40,320 bases of DNA from CAMLQK01 sp035478775 (lineage in GTDB: Bacteria; Patescibacteriota; Saccharimonadia; Saccharimonadales; UBA4665), in NCBI GenBank assembly GCA_035478775.1, contig DATIJG010000022.1, positions 1 through 40,320 on the forward strand, read 5' to 3'. Both the position numbers and the translations under genes were made by a program. The notes below the pieces were generated by a model that worked only from the letters and a program-made list of their open reading frames with translations, made no database searches and was not told where the DNA came from. This document shows positions 1 through 7,855 of this stretch, piece after piece. Position 1 is the stretch's first letter; each line of letters begins with the position of its first letter.

Positions 1-178
1 AACTATCATTGTCGCTGTTAATGCACAGCTACTACGGCGGCTTAAATTAAATTAAGGATATCTGCACGGGCACAACGGCCAAACCTAATGCTTTCAAATA
101 TTAAAAATTGCGCAGATCCCTGCACTATTTAGCGCTGATAAACCATACTTAAGATCCCTCCAATTACAAAATATGTGT

Positions 179-184
179 TATAGT
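179..184 (+). promoter_or_regulatory. -10 box, extended, near-leaderless
   Basis: TATAGT preceded by TGT (extended -10). The ATG at 193 lies eight bases downstream, so the transcript should start within a base or two of the start codon. No Shine-Dalgarno sequence is present in the eight bases. Confidence 0.55.
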
Positions 185-192
185 CAAAATAA

Positions 193-672
193 ATGAAACA
201 ACTTAGAGCGTGTTACCTCTTTAGCAAGACTCCTCTACCCAAGACATGTCCACATGAAATCAACAGCATAATCTTACAGCTCCAAAAACTTCAAACCAAG
301 GAGCAGTATTTAAAAGGCGCTTACGATTTCATAACTAATCGGTACGAATCAAGGCGGTTAGACACGGTTTTTAAGGTATTCGAATTGTATTCTACGAGCC
401 TGGAAAGCTTATGGAACCGCGAGGGCTTCATGCATTGCACCAACCAGAATTACCTTCTTGCAATACTTCTTGTAAGAAGCGGCCTTTTTGCCGAATCTGA
501 TATCAAGCTTCAATGGGCGCTCGTAGACCTTTGCCCACACCAATACTTAAAAATAAAATTGCACGACGAACGGTGGGTCGAGGTAGATTGCTGGGGACGG
601 CATTACGGCGTCGGCTTCGGAAACCACGCCCATGGCTTTAATACTACGCTGCGAAAGTCTTTCGTTGCTTGA
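193..672 (+). CDS. transglutaminase-like cysteine protease-fold protein
   Basis: A 159-residue cytoplasmic protein with no signal peptide. The C-terminal half has the pattern of the transglutaminase-like (papain-fold) superfamily: Cys82 in GFMHCTNQNYLLAILL at the start of a helix, His116 in the strand CPHQYLKIKL, and Asp132 in RWVEVD. These would be the Cys-His-Asp triad. The N-terminal 70 residues are helical and unassigned. The family includes peptidases and protein cross-linking or deamidating enzymes; nothing here fixes the substrate. It is a single-gene unit, convergent with the unknown gene ending at 796. The start is the first ATG after a good -10 box. The family call is fairly sure, the function is not. 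Confidence 0.7.
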   Translation: MKQLRACYLFSKTPLPKTCPHEINSIILQLQKLQTKEQYLKGAYDFITNRYESRRLDTVFKVFELYSTSLESLWNREGFMHCTNQNYLLAILLVRSGLFAESDIKLQWALVDLCPHQYLKIKLHDERWVEVDCWGRHYGVGFGNHAHGFNTTLRKSFVA

Positions 673-795
673 CAAGTCGCGGCTAGATAGAAGTAGTTTG
701 CCAGCTACCTCGGTTTCTACATATTGCATGCGGCAATAACAGGCAAGTTTTGCAAAGTTGCGCTTGTCCACCGACAGCGTGCCTTACTGTTTTAC

Positions 796-1422
796 TCAAA
801 CGTCCATAGTACGCATCGTGTTCAAGATGTGGTCGACCATTCCGGCCTGGACCTGAGGGTCTTCGGTAGTAAAATATCGGTGCACAACACTTTCTGCACA
901 TGCGCGTGTGTTAGAGGTCATTTCTCCGCTGAGGCCAAGATTACCCTGCCACGAGGGAAGTTTCTGAAAACTATCGGTCCAGTAGGGCTTGCTGCCTTCC
1001 ATTTCCGTCACTAGGCGGGCCGCGCTAAGGCGGTCGTCTGCTTCACCGAATGTCAGTATAGCGTCCAAGGACTCAGTCAGCCCGAAAAAAGCCGGCGGCG
1101 GCATATCACTGAGGGGAGTATCAGAATGCATAACTTTGCCTACGAGCGGATGCAGGAAAGTATCACGAAACTGCGAAATATAAGCGAACGCCTTGTCAAA
1201 ATTCAGAGGAACGTCTTGGGCCAGCGCGGCTTCTAAAAGTGACTTCGCTTTTTTATTGCATGTATCGTACTCATTCGGGTTACGCTCACTCAGAGGTAAC
1301 CGCCGAAAAGCCAGCCGCGCTTCATCGAATACAGTAGGCTCGACAGGAAGAAACAGGCCAGCATCATCGAACTGCTCCTCGAAGCCAAACGAGTCAAAAT
1401 GATGATCGTGTTCTTCAGACAT
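796..1422 (-). CDS. conserved hypothetical protein, 208 aa
   Basis: I do not recognise this family. The protein is soluble, 208 residues, acidic at the N terminus (a His/Asp/Glu-rich start, EEHDHHFDSFGFEEQFDD) and predicted mostly helical. There is no signal peptide or membrane segment and only two cysteines, with no obvious metal motif. It is transcribed divergently from the ABC exporter at 1532 and convergent with the transglutaminase-like gene. On the minus strand a CATAGT hexamer (1429-1434) lies six bases before the ATG, the spacing seen for leaderless genes in this window. Codon usage resembles the neighbours, so it is probably a real gene. Confidence 0.65.
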   Translation of the reverse strand: MSEEHDHHFDSFGFEEQFDDAGLFLPVEPTVFDEARLAFRRLPLSERNPNEYDTCNKKAKSLLEAALAQDVPLNFDKAFAYISQFRDTFLHPLVGKVMHSDTPLSDMPPPAFFGLTESLDAILTFGEADDRLSAARLVTEMEGSKPYWTDSFQKLPSWQGNLGLSGEMTSNTRACAESVVHRYFTTEDPQVQAGMVDHILNTMRTMDV

Positions 1423-1519
1423 ATTAAAACTATGTCATAAAAGCCTACATACAACAATTCTGTAGGTATAAGGCGGCGGGCTATATCCTAGCTCTCTATC
1501 ATGAAGAGACCTTTATTGC

Positions 1520-1525
1520 TATAAT
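1520..1525 (+). promoter_or_regulatory. extended -10 box, leaderless GTG start
   Basis: TGC-TATAAT followed by exactly six bases and then the GTG at 1532. Bacterial RNA polymerase starts about 6-8 bases after the -10, so the mRNA should begin at the start codon itself. Confidence 0.75.
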
Positions 1526-1531
1526 TCCCGC

Positions 1532-3334
1532 GTGGCGAAAAATAACCCTCTTACCCTAAAACAACAGTTGGGCGCGATCGCCTCGGTCGCTGCTATGACG
1601 TTTAAAACCGCACCAGGTGCCGTGATATTCAAGTTAGCGGGGTCGGTTATCGACGCCTTGCTGCCGATTGCCACGACATACTTTGCAGCGCGCACTACTA
1701 CCCTGCTGGCCAATGCCTATAGCGGCAACCACGCTGCCCGGTCGCAAGTTATTTTGTACGTTTTTGTTACCGCAGCACTGGGGCTCGTAATGACGGTATG
1801 GAGCAGCCTCGACAACTACGTGCAAACCAAGATGCGCTATGTGGTTGAAACAAAGGTCAGCAACCGGATGTTCGAGCATTTCTTATCGCTAGACTTTTGG
1901 CGTTACGACGACAAACAAACCGCCGATCTTTACGATCGCGCCCAAAAATTCTCCTCATTTTTTTCATATGTGTTCGATCGCATCGCTTCAATATTTTCTC
2001 AGCTCATTAGCATCGCGAGCGCCATAATAGCGCTGGTTGCCGTTAGCTGGGGAATCTCACTTTTCATACTTTTAGCGGTCATTCCCGGAATTTACGTCCA
2101 GTTCAAACTGTCCCGCCGTCAAAATAAGCTATGGAATGAAAACGTCGAAACCCGCCGGGCGCTGAGCTTGATTGAGTGGGATATGCTGCAACCTAAGCTA
2201 ATAAGCGAGCTGCGCCTGTACGGCATGGTACACCATTTATTAAAGCTTCGCGGCCAGCTAAGAGACAAAGATGAGAAACGGCGCGTTGAAATTGAGCGCG
2301 AGATGATGCCGCTAACGATTTTTTCTAACGTGATCCAGGCAGGTGCCGAAATTGTTGCGCTGATTTGGGTCAGCCTTAAAATAATTGCCCACAAACAGCC
2401 GCTCGGGCAATTTTTGTACGTGCAACAAATCGTCGGCCGGGCAATTAGCAGCGCCACAAGTCTGGTTTCTGCTGTTAGCAGCATCGACGAAGACATTGCC
2501 AACCTTTACGATTACGAGCTGTTTATGAAGTTGCCGCAGCGCCAAAATGGCACGCATAAACTTGCCCAAGCACCCGAGGAAATCGTTTTTGAGAAAGTGT
2601 CGTTCCATTACCCTGGCAAGAACATGCCCGATGTGTTGCATAGCATAAACTTATCTGTTAAACGTAACCAGCACATTGCTATAGTTGGCGAAAACGGAGC
2701 CGGAAAAACCACACTCATCAAGCTGTTGACCGGCATGTATCCGCCCACAGGCGGGAGTATCAAACTCGATAACACCAGTATGCAAGATATAAATATCGAC
2801 TCCTGGCACCAGCAATTAGGCGTGCTGCAACAAGAATTTATAACCTACGGCTTTGCTACGGCTCGTGACAACGTCCGTTTCGGCAAAGTCGATAAGCCAT
2901 ATGATGAAAAAAGGTTGGAGCAAGCGCTGCAAGAGGCCGAGGCCAGTGGTTTCGCGCGCAAGCTTCCAAACGGGCTCGATTCCTTCGTCAATAATTGGAT
3001 GGAAGATGATGATGGCAACAAAGGCACGGCGCTATCTGGCGGCCAATGGCAAAGATTGGCCTTGGCGCGTAATTTTTACCGGAACGCACCGGTTATTATT
3101 CTCGACGAGCCAACCTCGGCAATCGATGCTTTGGCAGAATCGCGCATTTTTAGGCGGTTGTTCGCCGACCGGCAGCGAACCGTAATAACTATCAGCCACC
3201 GCTTATCAACCATTAAAAACGCCGATTGCATTTACATGCTTGAACACGGTACGGTTGTCGAATCTGGCACGCACGATGAACTTATCGCACGCAAAGGCAA
3301 GTTCTACCATATGTTTGAATCCCAGCTGCAATAA
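1532..3334 (+). CDS. ABC transporter, fused permease and ATPase
   Basis: A 600-residue half-transporter of the ABC exporter (type IV fold) class, expected to work as a homodimer in the cytoplasmic membrane. The first 330 residues hold about six hydrophobic segments. The nucleotide-binding domain follows, with Walker A GENGAGKTT near residue 386, signature LSGGQ near 500, Walker B VIILDEP near 522 and the switch histidine in ISHRLS near 553. Length is normal for the family. The substrate cannot be read from sequence; lipid, peptide or drug export are all possible. The start is GTG, fixed by a TATAAT box six bases upstream. A GNAT gene follows 20 bases later but has its own leaderless promoter. 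Confidence 0.93.
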   Translation: MAKNNPLTLKQQLGAIASVAAMTFKTAPGAVIFKLAGSVIDALLPIATTYFAARTTTLLANAYSGNHAARSQVILYVFVTAALGLVMTVWSSLDNYVQTKMRYVVETKVSNRMFEHFLSLDFWRYDDKQTADLYDRAQKFSSFFSYVFDRIASIFSQLISIASAIIALVAVSWGISLFILLAVIPGIYVQFKLSRRQNKLWNENVETRRALSLIEWDMLQPKLISELRLYGMVHHLLKLRGQLRDKDEKRRVEIEREMMPLTIFSNVIQAGAEIVALIWVSLKIIAHKQPLGQFLYVQQIVGRAISSATSLVSAVSSIDEDIANLYDYELFMKLPQRQNGTHKLAQAPEEIVFEKVSFHYPGKNMPDVLHSINLSVKRNQHIAIVGENGAGKTTLIKLLTGMYPPTGGSIKLDNTSMQDINIDSWHQQLGVLQQEFITYGFATARDNVRFGKVDKPYDEKRLEQALQEAEASGFARKLPNGLDSFVNNWMEDDDGNKGTALSGGQWQRLALARNFYRNAPVIILDEPTSAIDALAESRIFRRLFADRQRTVITISHRLSTIKNADCIYMLEHGTVVESGTHDELIARKGKFYHMFESQLQ

Positions 3335-3341
3335 CATGCGC

Positions 3342-3347
3342 TATACT
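3342..3347 (+). promoter_or_regulatory. -10 box, leaderless ATG start
   Basis: TATACT, then six bases, then the ATG at 3354. It lies only eight bases after the ABC transporter stop codon and rules out longer upstream starts inside the transporter gene. Confidence 0.7.
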
Positions 3348-3353
3348 GTGGCT

Positions 3354-3860
3354 ATGGATTTCAGCTTTCGGCCACTTACAAAAGAAGACTTTGAGCTGAT
3401 TTTAGAATGGCTGAATAAGCCGCATGTTAAAAAGTGGTGGCGCGACCAAAAAGACACTCTAGATGAGATTGAAAAAAAATATGGCGGGCGGATTGAGGGC
3501 GACGACCCCACGGATTGCTATATTGCTGAAATTGATAATACGCCGATAGGCTTTATCCAATCATATCCGATCAATGATTATCCGGAGCACGCCCGTTCTA
3601 TACCACTAGACAACGCCGTCGGAATAGACCTTTTTATTGGCAAGGAAGATTTTACAGGTAAGGGTTTTGGAACTAAGCTTTTGGAACAGTTCGTTAAGAA
3701 GGTGCTGCGTGTACGATACCCCGATGCCCGTTTTGTAGTCGCCGATCCGGAAGTTGCCAACGTGGCCTCAGTCCGGGCTTTTCAAAAAGCAGGCTTCCGA
3801 AAAGGCAAAATAGTATCTGGCGAGCACGGCCCGGAACAGCTAATGATCTTCGAGTTGTAA
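3354..3860 (+). CDS. GNAT N-acetyltransferase, AAC(6')-like
   Basis: A 168-residue acetyl-CoA-dependent N-acetyltransferase. The family resemblance is to the AAC(6')/lysine-acetyltransferase group: an N-terminal FRPLTKEDFELILEWLNKPH segment, a central strand GIDLFIG, then the acetyl-CoA pyrophosphate-binding loop GKGFGTKLL, and the C-terminal NVASVRAFQKAGFRK helix. Enzymes of this group acetylate aminoglycosides or other amines; resistance should not be assumed from the sequence. In-frame codons upstream run into the ABC transporter, but the -10 box at 3342 sets the start at 3354. A weak palindrome (3860-3887) follows the stop. Confidence 0.85.
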   Translation: MDFSFRPLTKEDFELILEWLNKPHVKKWWRDQKDTLDEIEKKYGGRIEGDDPTDCYIAEIDNTPIGFIQSYPINDYPEHARSIPLDNAVGIDLFIGKEDFTGKGFGTKLLEQFVKKVLRVRYPDARFVVADPEVANVASVRAFQKAGFRKGKIVSGEHGPEQLMIFEL

Positions 3861-3927
3861 ACCTCCGGCTTTAGCCTGCGGCAGGTTAGGCATAAGCAAT
3901 ACACCTTTCTTTGGCGCTTTTCTTTGC

Positions 3928-3933
3928 TATAAT
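3928..3933 (+). promoter_or_regulatory. extended -10 box of the long leader
   Basis: TGC-TATAAT with the usual six-base gap to an ATG (3940), but here the ATG opens only a six-codon ORF. The predicted mRNA then carries about 200 bases of leader before the beta-helix gene at 4141. Confidence 0.7.
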
Positions 3934-3939
3934 TTACTT

Positions 3940-3960
3940 ATGAAGAAGCCTGGTTATTAA
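3940..3960 (+). CDS. leaderless hexapeptide micro-ORF (MKKPGY)
   Basis: ATG six bases after TATAAT, six sense codons, then TAA. If the promoter is read correctly this would be the first thing translated on the transcript of the beta-helix gene 181 bases downstream. It could recruit a leaderless-type 70S ribosome or act as an attenuator. It may also be a chance ORF, since the peptide is too short for coding statistics. Confidence 0.35.
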   Translation: MKKPGY

Positions 3961-3987
3961 GGGTATATTCAAGTTAAGATTCAATTA

Positions 3988-4090
3988 AGATGCCGATAAG
4001 GCCAGAGTTTTAACGCTTTTCGGCTCTAAAATCGGCGGGGTCCTTTTAGGAACTTGGTGCCGGCAGTACTTGGCTTAGGAAGGAACCGAC
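3988..4090 (+). promoter_or_regulatory. structured 5' leader of the beta-helix gene
   Basis: The transcribed leader can fold. GCCGAT (3992-3997) pairs with ATCGGC (4031-4036), enclosing AGAG (4004-4007) against CTCT (4024-4027). A perfect palindrome TGCCGGCA and a TCC/GGA mini-hairpin follow. The end of this block carries the purine-rich AGGAAGGA just before a second ATG at 4094. I do not recognise a known riboswitch class. It may be a cis-regulatory RNA, or simply a stabilising 5' structure. Confidence 0.4.
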
Positions 4091-4093
4091 AAG

Positions 4094-4144
4094 ATGCTTT
4101 TTACACCCTATGACATCGGTGCCACCAGAAAACAGCAAATATGA
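4094..4144 (+). CDS. 16-residue coupled leader peptide
   Basis: The ORF encodes MLFTPYDIGATRKQQI and ends with a TGA that overlaps the ATG of the beta-helix gene in an ATGA junction at 4141-4144. It has a good Shine-Dalgarno sequence (AGGAAGGA, nine bases upstream), whereas the beta-helix ATG has none. The main gene is therefore probably translated by coupling, with ribosomes terminating here and restarting. The peptide itself need not have a function. Confidence 0.5.
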   Translation: MLFTPYDIGATRKQQI

Positions 4145-6327
4145 CAACACGTTTACCGCACATTGGAGGCGACAACGGCGACTGGGGGGAAGTTTTAAAT
4201 TCTTTTCTTCAGGTCGCCCACAACAGCGATGGCACTTTACAGCCAAATTCCGTGGCCGCTGCCGGAGCGTACAGCAAGCCGGTTTCCGGCATTCCAGCAA
4301 CCGATCTCGCCTCCACAATACAAACGGCTTTGACATCTGCAACGACTGCGCTCCAGCCCGGTACCAACGGGCTTACCGATTGGCTCAACGTTAAACACTA
4401 CGGGGCTACAGGAGACGGCAGCACCGATGATACCATAGCCATTCAGGCCGCTTTAGACGCCGCGGCAACAGCAGGTGGCGGAGTAGTTTATTTGCCTGCG
4501 GCGACGTATGTTGTCTCAAATATTACGCTGGATACAAACGTGACGCTCTGCGGCGCTGGCTGGGCCACGATTCTGCAAGCAAAAGCCGGAACGAGCGGCT
4601 ACCTTATTGCCGTGACACACCTCTCCACCAGCCGCCAGGTAACAATCCGTGATTTGGCACTCAGCACGCCATATGGCGGAGCCACGGCAGGCCATATTTT
4701 GCTCGACAATACTGGTTGGGCCGGCGGCGACCCCTTCGACTGTATGCACCGCGTACTGAATGTGTTCAGCTTTAACGCCGGTGGCGACGCCTTTCATTTT
4801 GGTGCCAACACGCGCGGCTTAGTGGTAGTCGGGTGCAGCCAGTATCAGGCAACCGGTGTCGGATTCTATTTTGAAGGCGGCTGCACCGACTCGTTTATCA
4901 GCCATTGCAATAGCGGCCCATCTGGTGGGCACGGGTTTTACATAGCCGGTTGGAATAACATGCTCATGAGTTGTAAATCGTTTTGGGCTGGTTACGATAA
5001 CGCGACCCATATCTGGGACGTTACCAAAAACGGCTTCGAGCTCACAGGCAGGAATAACACGCTTGAGGTATGCCAAGCCCAACAATCCTCTAACCACGGG
5101 TTTAACTTAAACGGTTGTCAATACACTAACGTTAGCGGTTGCGAATGCGATAGTAATTCAACCGGCAGCACTACCGGCGCAGCGGTCAACATTGCAGACG
5201 CATCGTACTGTACCGTTGCCAACAATGTCGGCATCGCTGGCAACGGCGGTTCGGCAGGGCCAGGCCCCGGCCAGCAAGTGTACGGTGTTCAAACATCCGG
5301 CACCTGCACCGGCACTGCCATTACCGGCAATACCGTTTCAGGCACAAGCGGGCCATACAACCTCGTTGGCAGCAGTTACATATTTAGTCCAATTGAAGGA
5401 GTGGTTACAGCCATTCAATCAGGTGGCAATGTTACGGCCGACGCTTCACTCGGCAGCGTATTCCGCGTGGCTCTTACTGCATCGGGGTGGACGATCGCTA
5501 CGCCGCTCAATCCGATCGACGGGCACACCATTAGCTATGAGATAAGCCAAGATAACACCGGCGGCCGGACATTTGCGTGGGCAGCCGCGTTTGCCTTTGG
5601 TTCGGCAGGCGAGCCTACACTGCCAACTACAGCATCCGACATGAGCCGCGTCACCTTCTCCTACAACGCCAGCCTGGGCAAATGGATGTTCCTTTCGGCC
5701 GTGACCGGATACGGCGCAGGCCTGCCACCAACAACCACAGTAACTGTATCAGTAGGCAGTGGGCAAGTTGCGGCCATGAGCGTTATGGCCTTCACGGGTG
5801 CCGCTCCCATACAGAACGGCCAGACCGGTTCAATCGATGGTGGCTCGGCTGGACAAGGCTTGGCAACTACGATTACGCCATCGGCCACTGGCAGCTATAT
5901 TGTCGGCGTTAACCAAATTTTTCCGGGCAGTACCGACCCAACCCCAACCTCAAATATTACGGTGCTTTCTGCGGGCAGCGGCGATGGCGGCTGTAGCTAC
6001 CAAACATTCATTACCTCAGCGAAAACAACGTCCGGCAGTCCTGTTACTGTCGGGGCGACTGCCGAGCAAGGCCAATTTAACGGCGTAGCGGCGGCCGAAA
6101 TTCTGGCGGGCGGCACGCTCAGCTACTTAGTGAGCGGAACCAACGTCAACCAACAACAGGCTACGGATAATATCACAGCGAACATTAACCATGGGACACT
6201 ACTAGTGGTGCTGGCAGTTTGCCCCGGCGGAGTCCCAACCGTTTCAGACAGCGCCGGCCTGACATGGACGCCGCTTGCGACCGCCAAAAGCGGCGACATC
6301 GGCGTGTGGGCAGCATACATAGCCTAA
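4141..6327 (+). CDS. giant beta-helix surface protein, pectate-lyase-like
   Basis: A 728-residue protein. Residues 1-40 form a module RLPxxGxDxGxWGxxLNxxLxVxHxxDGxLxxN that is shared with the protein at 34564. Around residue 80 the sequence DWLNVKHYGATGDGSTDDTIAIQAALDAA is the standard start of phage-tailspike and GH28/pectate-lyase-3-like right-handed beta helices. The helix, with many short Gly/Asn/Cys-rich rungs, runs to about 430. The C terminus holds two beta-rich Ig-like domains, the last ending in VSDSAGLTWTPLATAKSG and GVWAAYIA. There is no Sec signal peptide or membrane anchor, which is odd for a probable surface protein. It may bind or cut polysaccharide; no catalytic triad can be named. 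Translation is probably coupled to the leader peptide at 4094. Confidence 0.8.
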   Translation: MTTRLPHIGGDNGDWGEVLNSFLQVAHNSDGTLQPNSVAAAGAYSKPVSGIPATDLASTIQTALTSATTALQPGTNGLTDWLNVKHYGATGDGSTDDTIAIQAALDAAATAGGGVVYLPAATYVVSNITLDTNVTLCGAGWATILQAKAGTSGYLIAVTHLSTSRQVTIRDLALSTPYGGATAGHILLDNTGWAGGDPFDCMHRVLNVFSFNAGGDAFHFGANTRGLVVVGCSQYQATGVGFYFEGGCTDSFISHCNSGPSGGHGFYIAGWNNMLMSCKSFWAGYDNATHIWDVTKNGFELTGRNNTLEVCQAQQSSNHGFNLNGCQYTNVSGCECDSNSTGSTTGAAVNIADASYCTVANNVGIAGNGGSAGPGPGQQVYGVQTSGTCTGTAITGNTVSGTSGPYNLVGSSYIFSPIEGVVTAIQSGGNVTADASLGSVFRVALTASGWTIATPLNPIDGHTISYEISQDNTGGRTFAWAAAFAFGSAGEPTLPTTASDMSRVTFSYNASLGKWMFLSAVTGYGAGLPPTTTVTVSVGSGQVAAMSVMAFTGAAPIQNGQTGSIDGGSAGQGLATTITPSATGSYIVGVNQIFPGSTDPTPTSNITVLSAGSGDGGCSYQTFITSAKTTSGSPVTVGATAEQGQFNGVAAAEILAGGTLSYLVSGTNVNQQQATDNITANINHGTLLVVLAVCPGGVPTVSDSAGLTWTPLATAKSGDIGVWAAYIA

Positions 6328-6367
6328 GCCAGAACTTGAGATTAGGTGTATTTTGGTGCGCGGCTGA

Positions 6368-6373
6368 TATACT
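6368..6373 (+). promoter_or_regulatory. extended -10 box before micro-ORF
   Basis: TGA-TATACT followed by six bases and an ATG at 6380. That ATG opens the nine-codon micro-ORF, not the Nudix gene. Confidence 0.65.
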
Positions 6374-6379
6374 TGCAAC

Positions 6380-6409
6380 ATGAATATACAAGCATCAATG
6401 AGCAAGTAA
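6380..6409 (+). CDS. leaderless micro-ORF coupled to Nudix gene (MNIQASMSK)
   Basis: Nine sense codons and TAA. The stop overlaps the start of the next gene as TAATG (6407-6411). The predicted transcript begins at the ATG of this micro-ORF, so a ribosome loading on the leaderless end would terminate exactly at the Nudix start codon. The Nudix ATG has no convincing Shine-Dalgarno site. It is probably an expression device rather than a functional peptide. Confidence 0.5.
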   Translation: MNIQASMSK

Positions 6410-6843
6410 TGGAAGATGTATTCCACCTAGGGGTTAAGGCGCTGCTGCGCAACAATAAAGGCGAGGTTCTTTTACTCAAGGTAAATCCTCAAAAACTAAA
6501 CGGAAAAGGAGAGAACAATTATTGGGATTTGCCAGGCGGGAGAGTGCAAAAAGGCGACTCTGTTCTTGATACGTTACGCCGGGAAGTCAAAGAGGAAACG
6601 GGTATTGCCAGTATAAGCACCGGCGAAGAAATCGGCATAGTGCTTGCAAATATCCGCATTCCAATTAGCAAAGGCGAATCGGCCGACCTCGTTCTTGCTA
6701 TTTATACCTGTAGCGCATCCGATGTAGATATCACGCTATCTGAAGAGCACACAGCGTACCAGTGCTTTACGCCAATCAGAGCAGCAGAATTGTTCAAAGT
6801 TAAGTACCCTGAAAAATTCTGTAAAATTATTGCGGCTATGTAG
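6409..6843 (+). CDS. Nudix hydrolase
   Basis: A 144-residue Nudix-fold hydrolase. The Nudix box is clear: GGRVQKGDSVLDTLRREVKEETGI matches Gx5Ex7REUxEExGU except that the conserved Glu of Gx5E is Asp in KGDS. Members split a nucleoside diphosphate linked to a moiety X; the substrate (oxidised nucleotides, sugar nucleotides, caps) is unknown. I chose the ATG at 6409 because the upstream in-frame region overlaps the -10 box and the micro-ORF. A downstream gene starts at 6898 from its own promoter. Confidence 0.85.
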   Translation: MEDVFHLGVKALLRNNKGEVLLLKVNPQKLNGKGENNYWDLPGGRVQKGDSVLDTLRREVKEETGIASISTGEEIGIVLANIRIPISKGESADLVLAIYTCSASDVDITLSEEHTAYQCFTPIRAAELFKVKYPEKFCKIIAAM

Positions 6844-6885
6844 CTAAAGTGTGGCGTATAACGCTTTATTTTTGCCGGTTCGGTG

Positions 6886-6891
6886 TATAAT
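6886..6891 (+). promoter_or_regulatory. -10 box, leaderless ATG start
   Basis: TATAAT, six bases, then ATG at 6898. The in-frame GTG at 6883 overlaps the -10 box itself, so the start is moved to 6898. Confidence 0.75.
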
Positions 6892-6897
6892 CTTCAT

Positions 6898-7284
6898 ATG
6901 TTTACGCTTAAACAAATTGACGAGATACATGAACGGCTAGGAAGCCGCGAATCCTTGGTTCAATACCTACAAGCGCTTAAAGCGATTGGCGTGGACACAT
7001 ACGATTCTTTTATTAGCGACGGGCATTCAGAATACTTTAGCGCAGATGGTCGCATATTAGTCTCAAAACCCGTACACGAACTTTTTACAGTTGCAGAACG
7101 CAGCGACCAGTCACAGTTTATGCACTACCTAAGCTTAAGCAGCTCCCATAAAATAAATTACTTGGAAATGTCAAAAGGTTTCGCCGACAGCGGAATAGAA
7201 AAATGGACATTCGACACAAATAACATGACTTTAACTTATAAAGATATGGCCGGTAACACTATTTTAACCGAACAAATTACTTAA
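6898..7284 (+). CDS. DUF1398 family protein
   Basis: A 128-residue cytoplasmic protein of the DUF1398 (YbcV, sometimes misnamed phage envelope protein) family. It shows the typical MFTLKQIDEIHERLGS start, then LKAIGVDTYDSFISDGHSEYF and a C-terminal AGIEKW-like segment (here SGIEKWTFD). The family has no established biochemical role; structures show a small alpha/beta domain. It lies one base ahead of the DUF1697 gene, so the two form a two-gene operon with one leaderless promoter. Confidence 0.8.
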   Translation: MFTLKQIDEIHERLGSRESLVQYLQALKAIGVDTYDSFISDGHSEYFSADGRILVSKPVHELFTVAERSDQSQFMHYLSLSSSHKINYLEMSKGFADSGIEKWTFDTNNMTLTYKDMAGNTILTEQIT

Positions 7285-7285
7285 A

Positions 7286-7822
7286 ATGAGCAGATACGTT
7301 GCACTACTACGAGCTATAAACGTTGGCGGCCACTCCATTAAAATGGAACAGCTTCGCAATCTCTTTACGGAACTTGGCTTTAGTAATGTGAAGTCGTATA
7401 TCAACAGCGGAAACATATTTTTTGACGCTGATAACATCGACAGAGAAAAGCTCACAACGCTTATCGAGCAGCACTTATATGAGGCTTTGGGCTACAAAGT
7501 CCCCACTTTTCTGCGTACAGTAAGTGAGCTTCAATCAATAGTATCCCAAGACCCGTTTCACAGCATCAAGCTCACCGACCAAACAAGGTTCTGTGTTATT
7601 TTTACTAATAAACCAATCGATAACACGGTTGCACTACCCCAGCATTCATCTAAAAATGACATGGATCTGGTGGCAGTCAACGAGCGCGAAGCGTTTGTAG
7701 TCTGGCATATCGTTAATGGCAGACCTCCGTCAGGCAAGTTTCCCGAAGGTGTAATTCCGCCAGAAAACACGTCGAGATTTTATCACACCTTAGCTAAAAT
7801 TTTACAGGCTGCCAAGGTGTAG
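7286..7822 (+). CDS. DUF1697 family protein
   Basis: A 178-residue cytoplasmic protein with the DUF1697 signature MSRYVALLRAINVGGHSIKM near the N terminus, then LGFSNVKSYINSGNIFFDA, and the conserved tail WHIVNGRPPSGKFP. Full length for the family. The biochemical role is not established. The ATG lies one base after the TAA of the DUF1398 gene, so it is probably translated by coupling or reinitiation. It is convergent with the DUF998 membrane protein. Confidence 0.85.
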   Translation: MSRYVALLRAINVGGHSIKMEQLRNLFTELGFSNVKSYINSGNIFFDADNIDREKLTTLIEQHLYEALGYKVPTFLRTVSELQSIVSQDPFHSIKLTDQTRFCVIFTNKPIDNTVALPQHSSKNDMDLVAVNEREAFVVWHIVNGRPPSGKFPEGVIPPENTSRFYHTLAKILQAAKV

Positions 7823-7855
7823 CCACTCAACTATGCATCCTTTGAATGTTTCGTA

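Noticed and set aside
547..1402. Open frames antisense or in other frames around the first two genes
   Set aside because: They lack family resemblance, ribosome or promoter signals, and are shadows of the genes at 193 and 796.
3354..3860. Aminoglycoside resistance gene
   Set aside because: The protein has the AAC(6')-like layout, but many relatives acetylate other substrates, and nothing in the context points to resistance.
3860..3887. Terminator after the GNAT gene
   Set aside because: AACCT/AGGTT and CCTGC-G-GCAGG can pair, but there is no T-run and the stem is broken. Recorded only as a weak palindrome.
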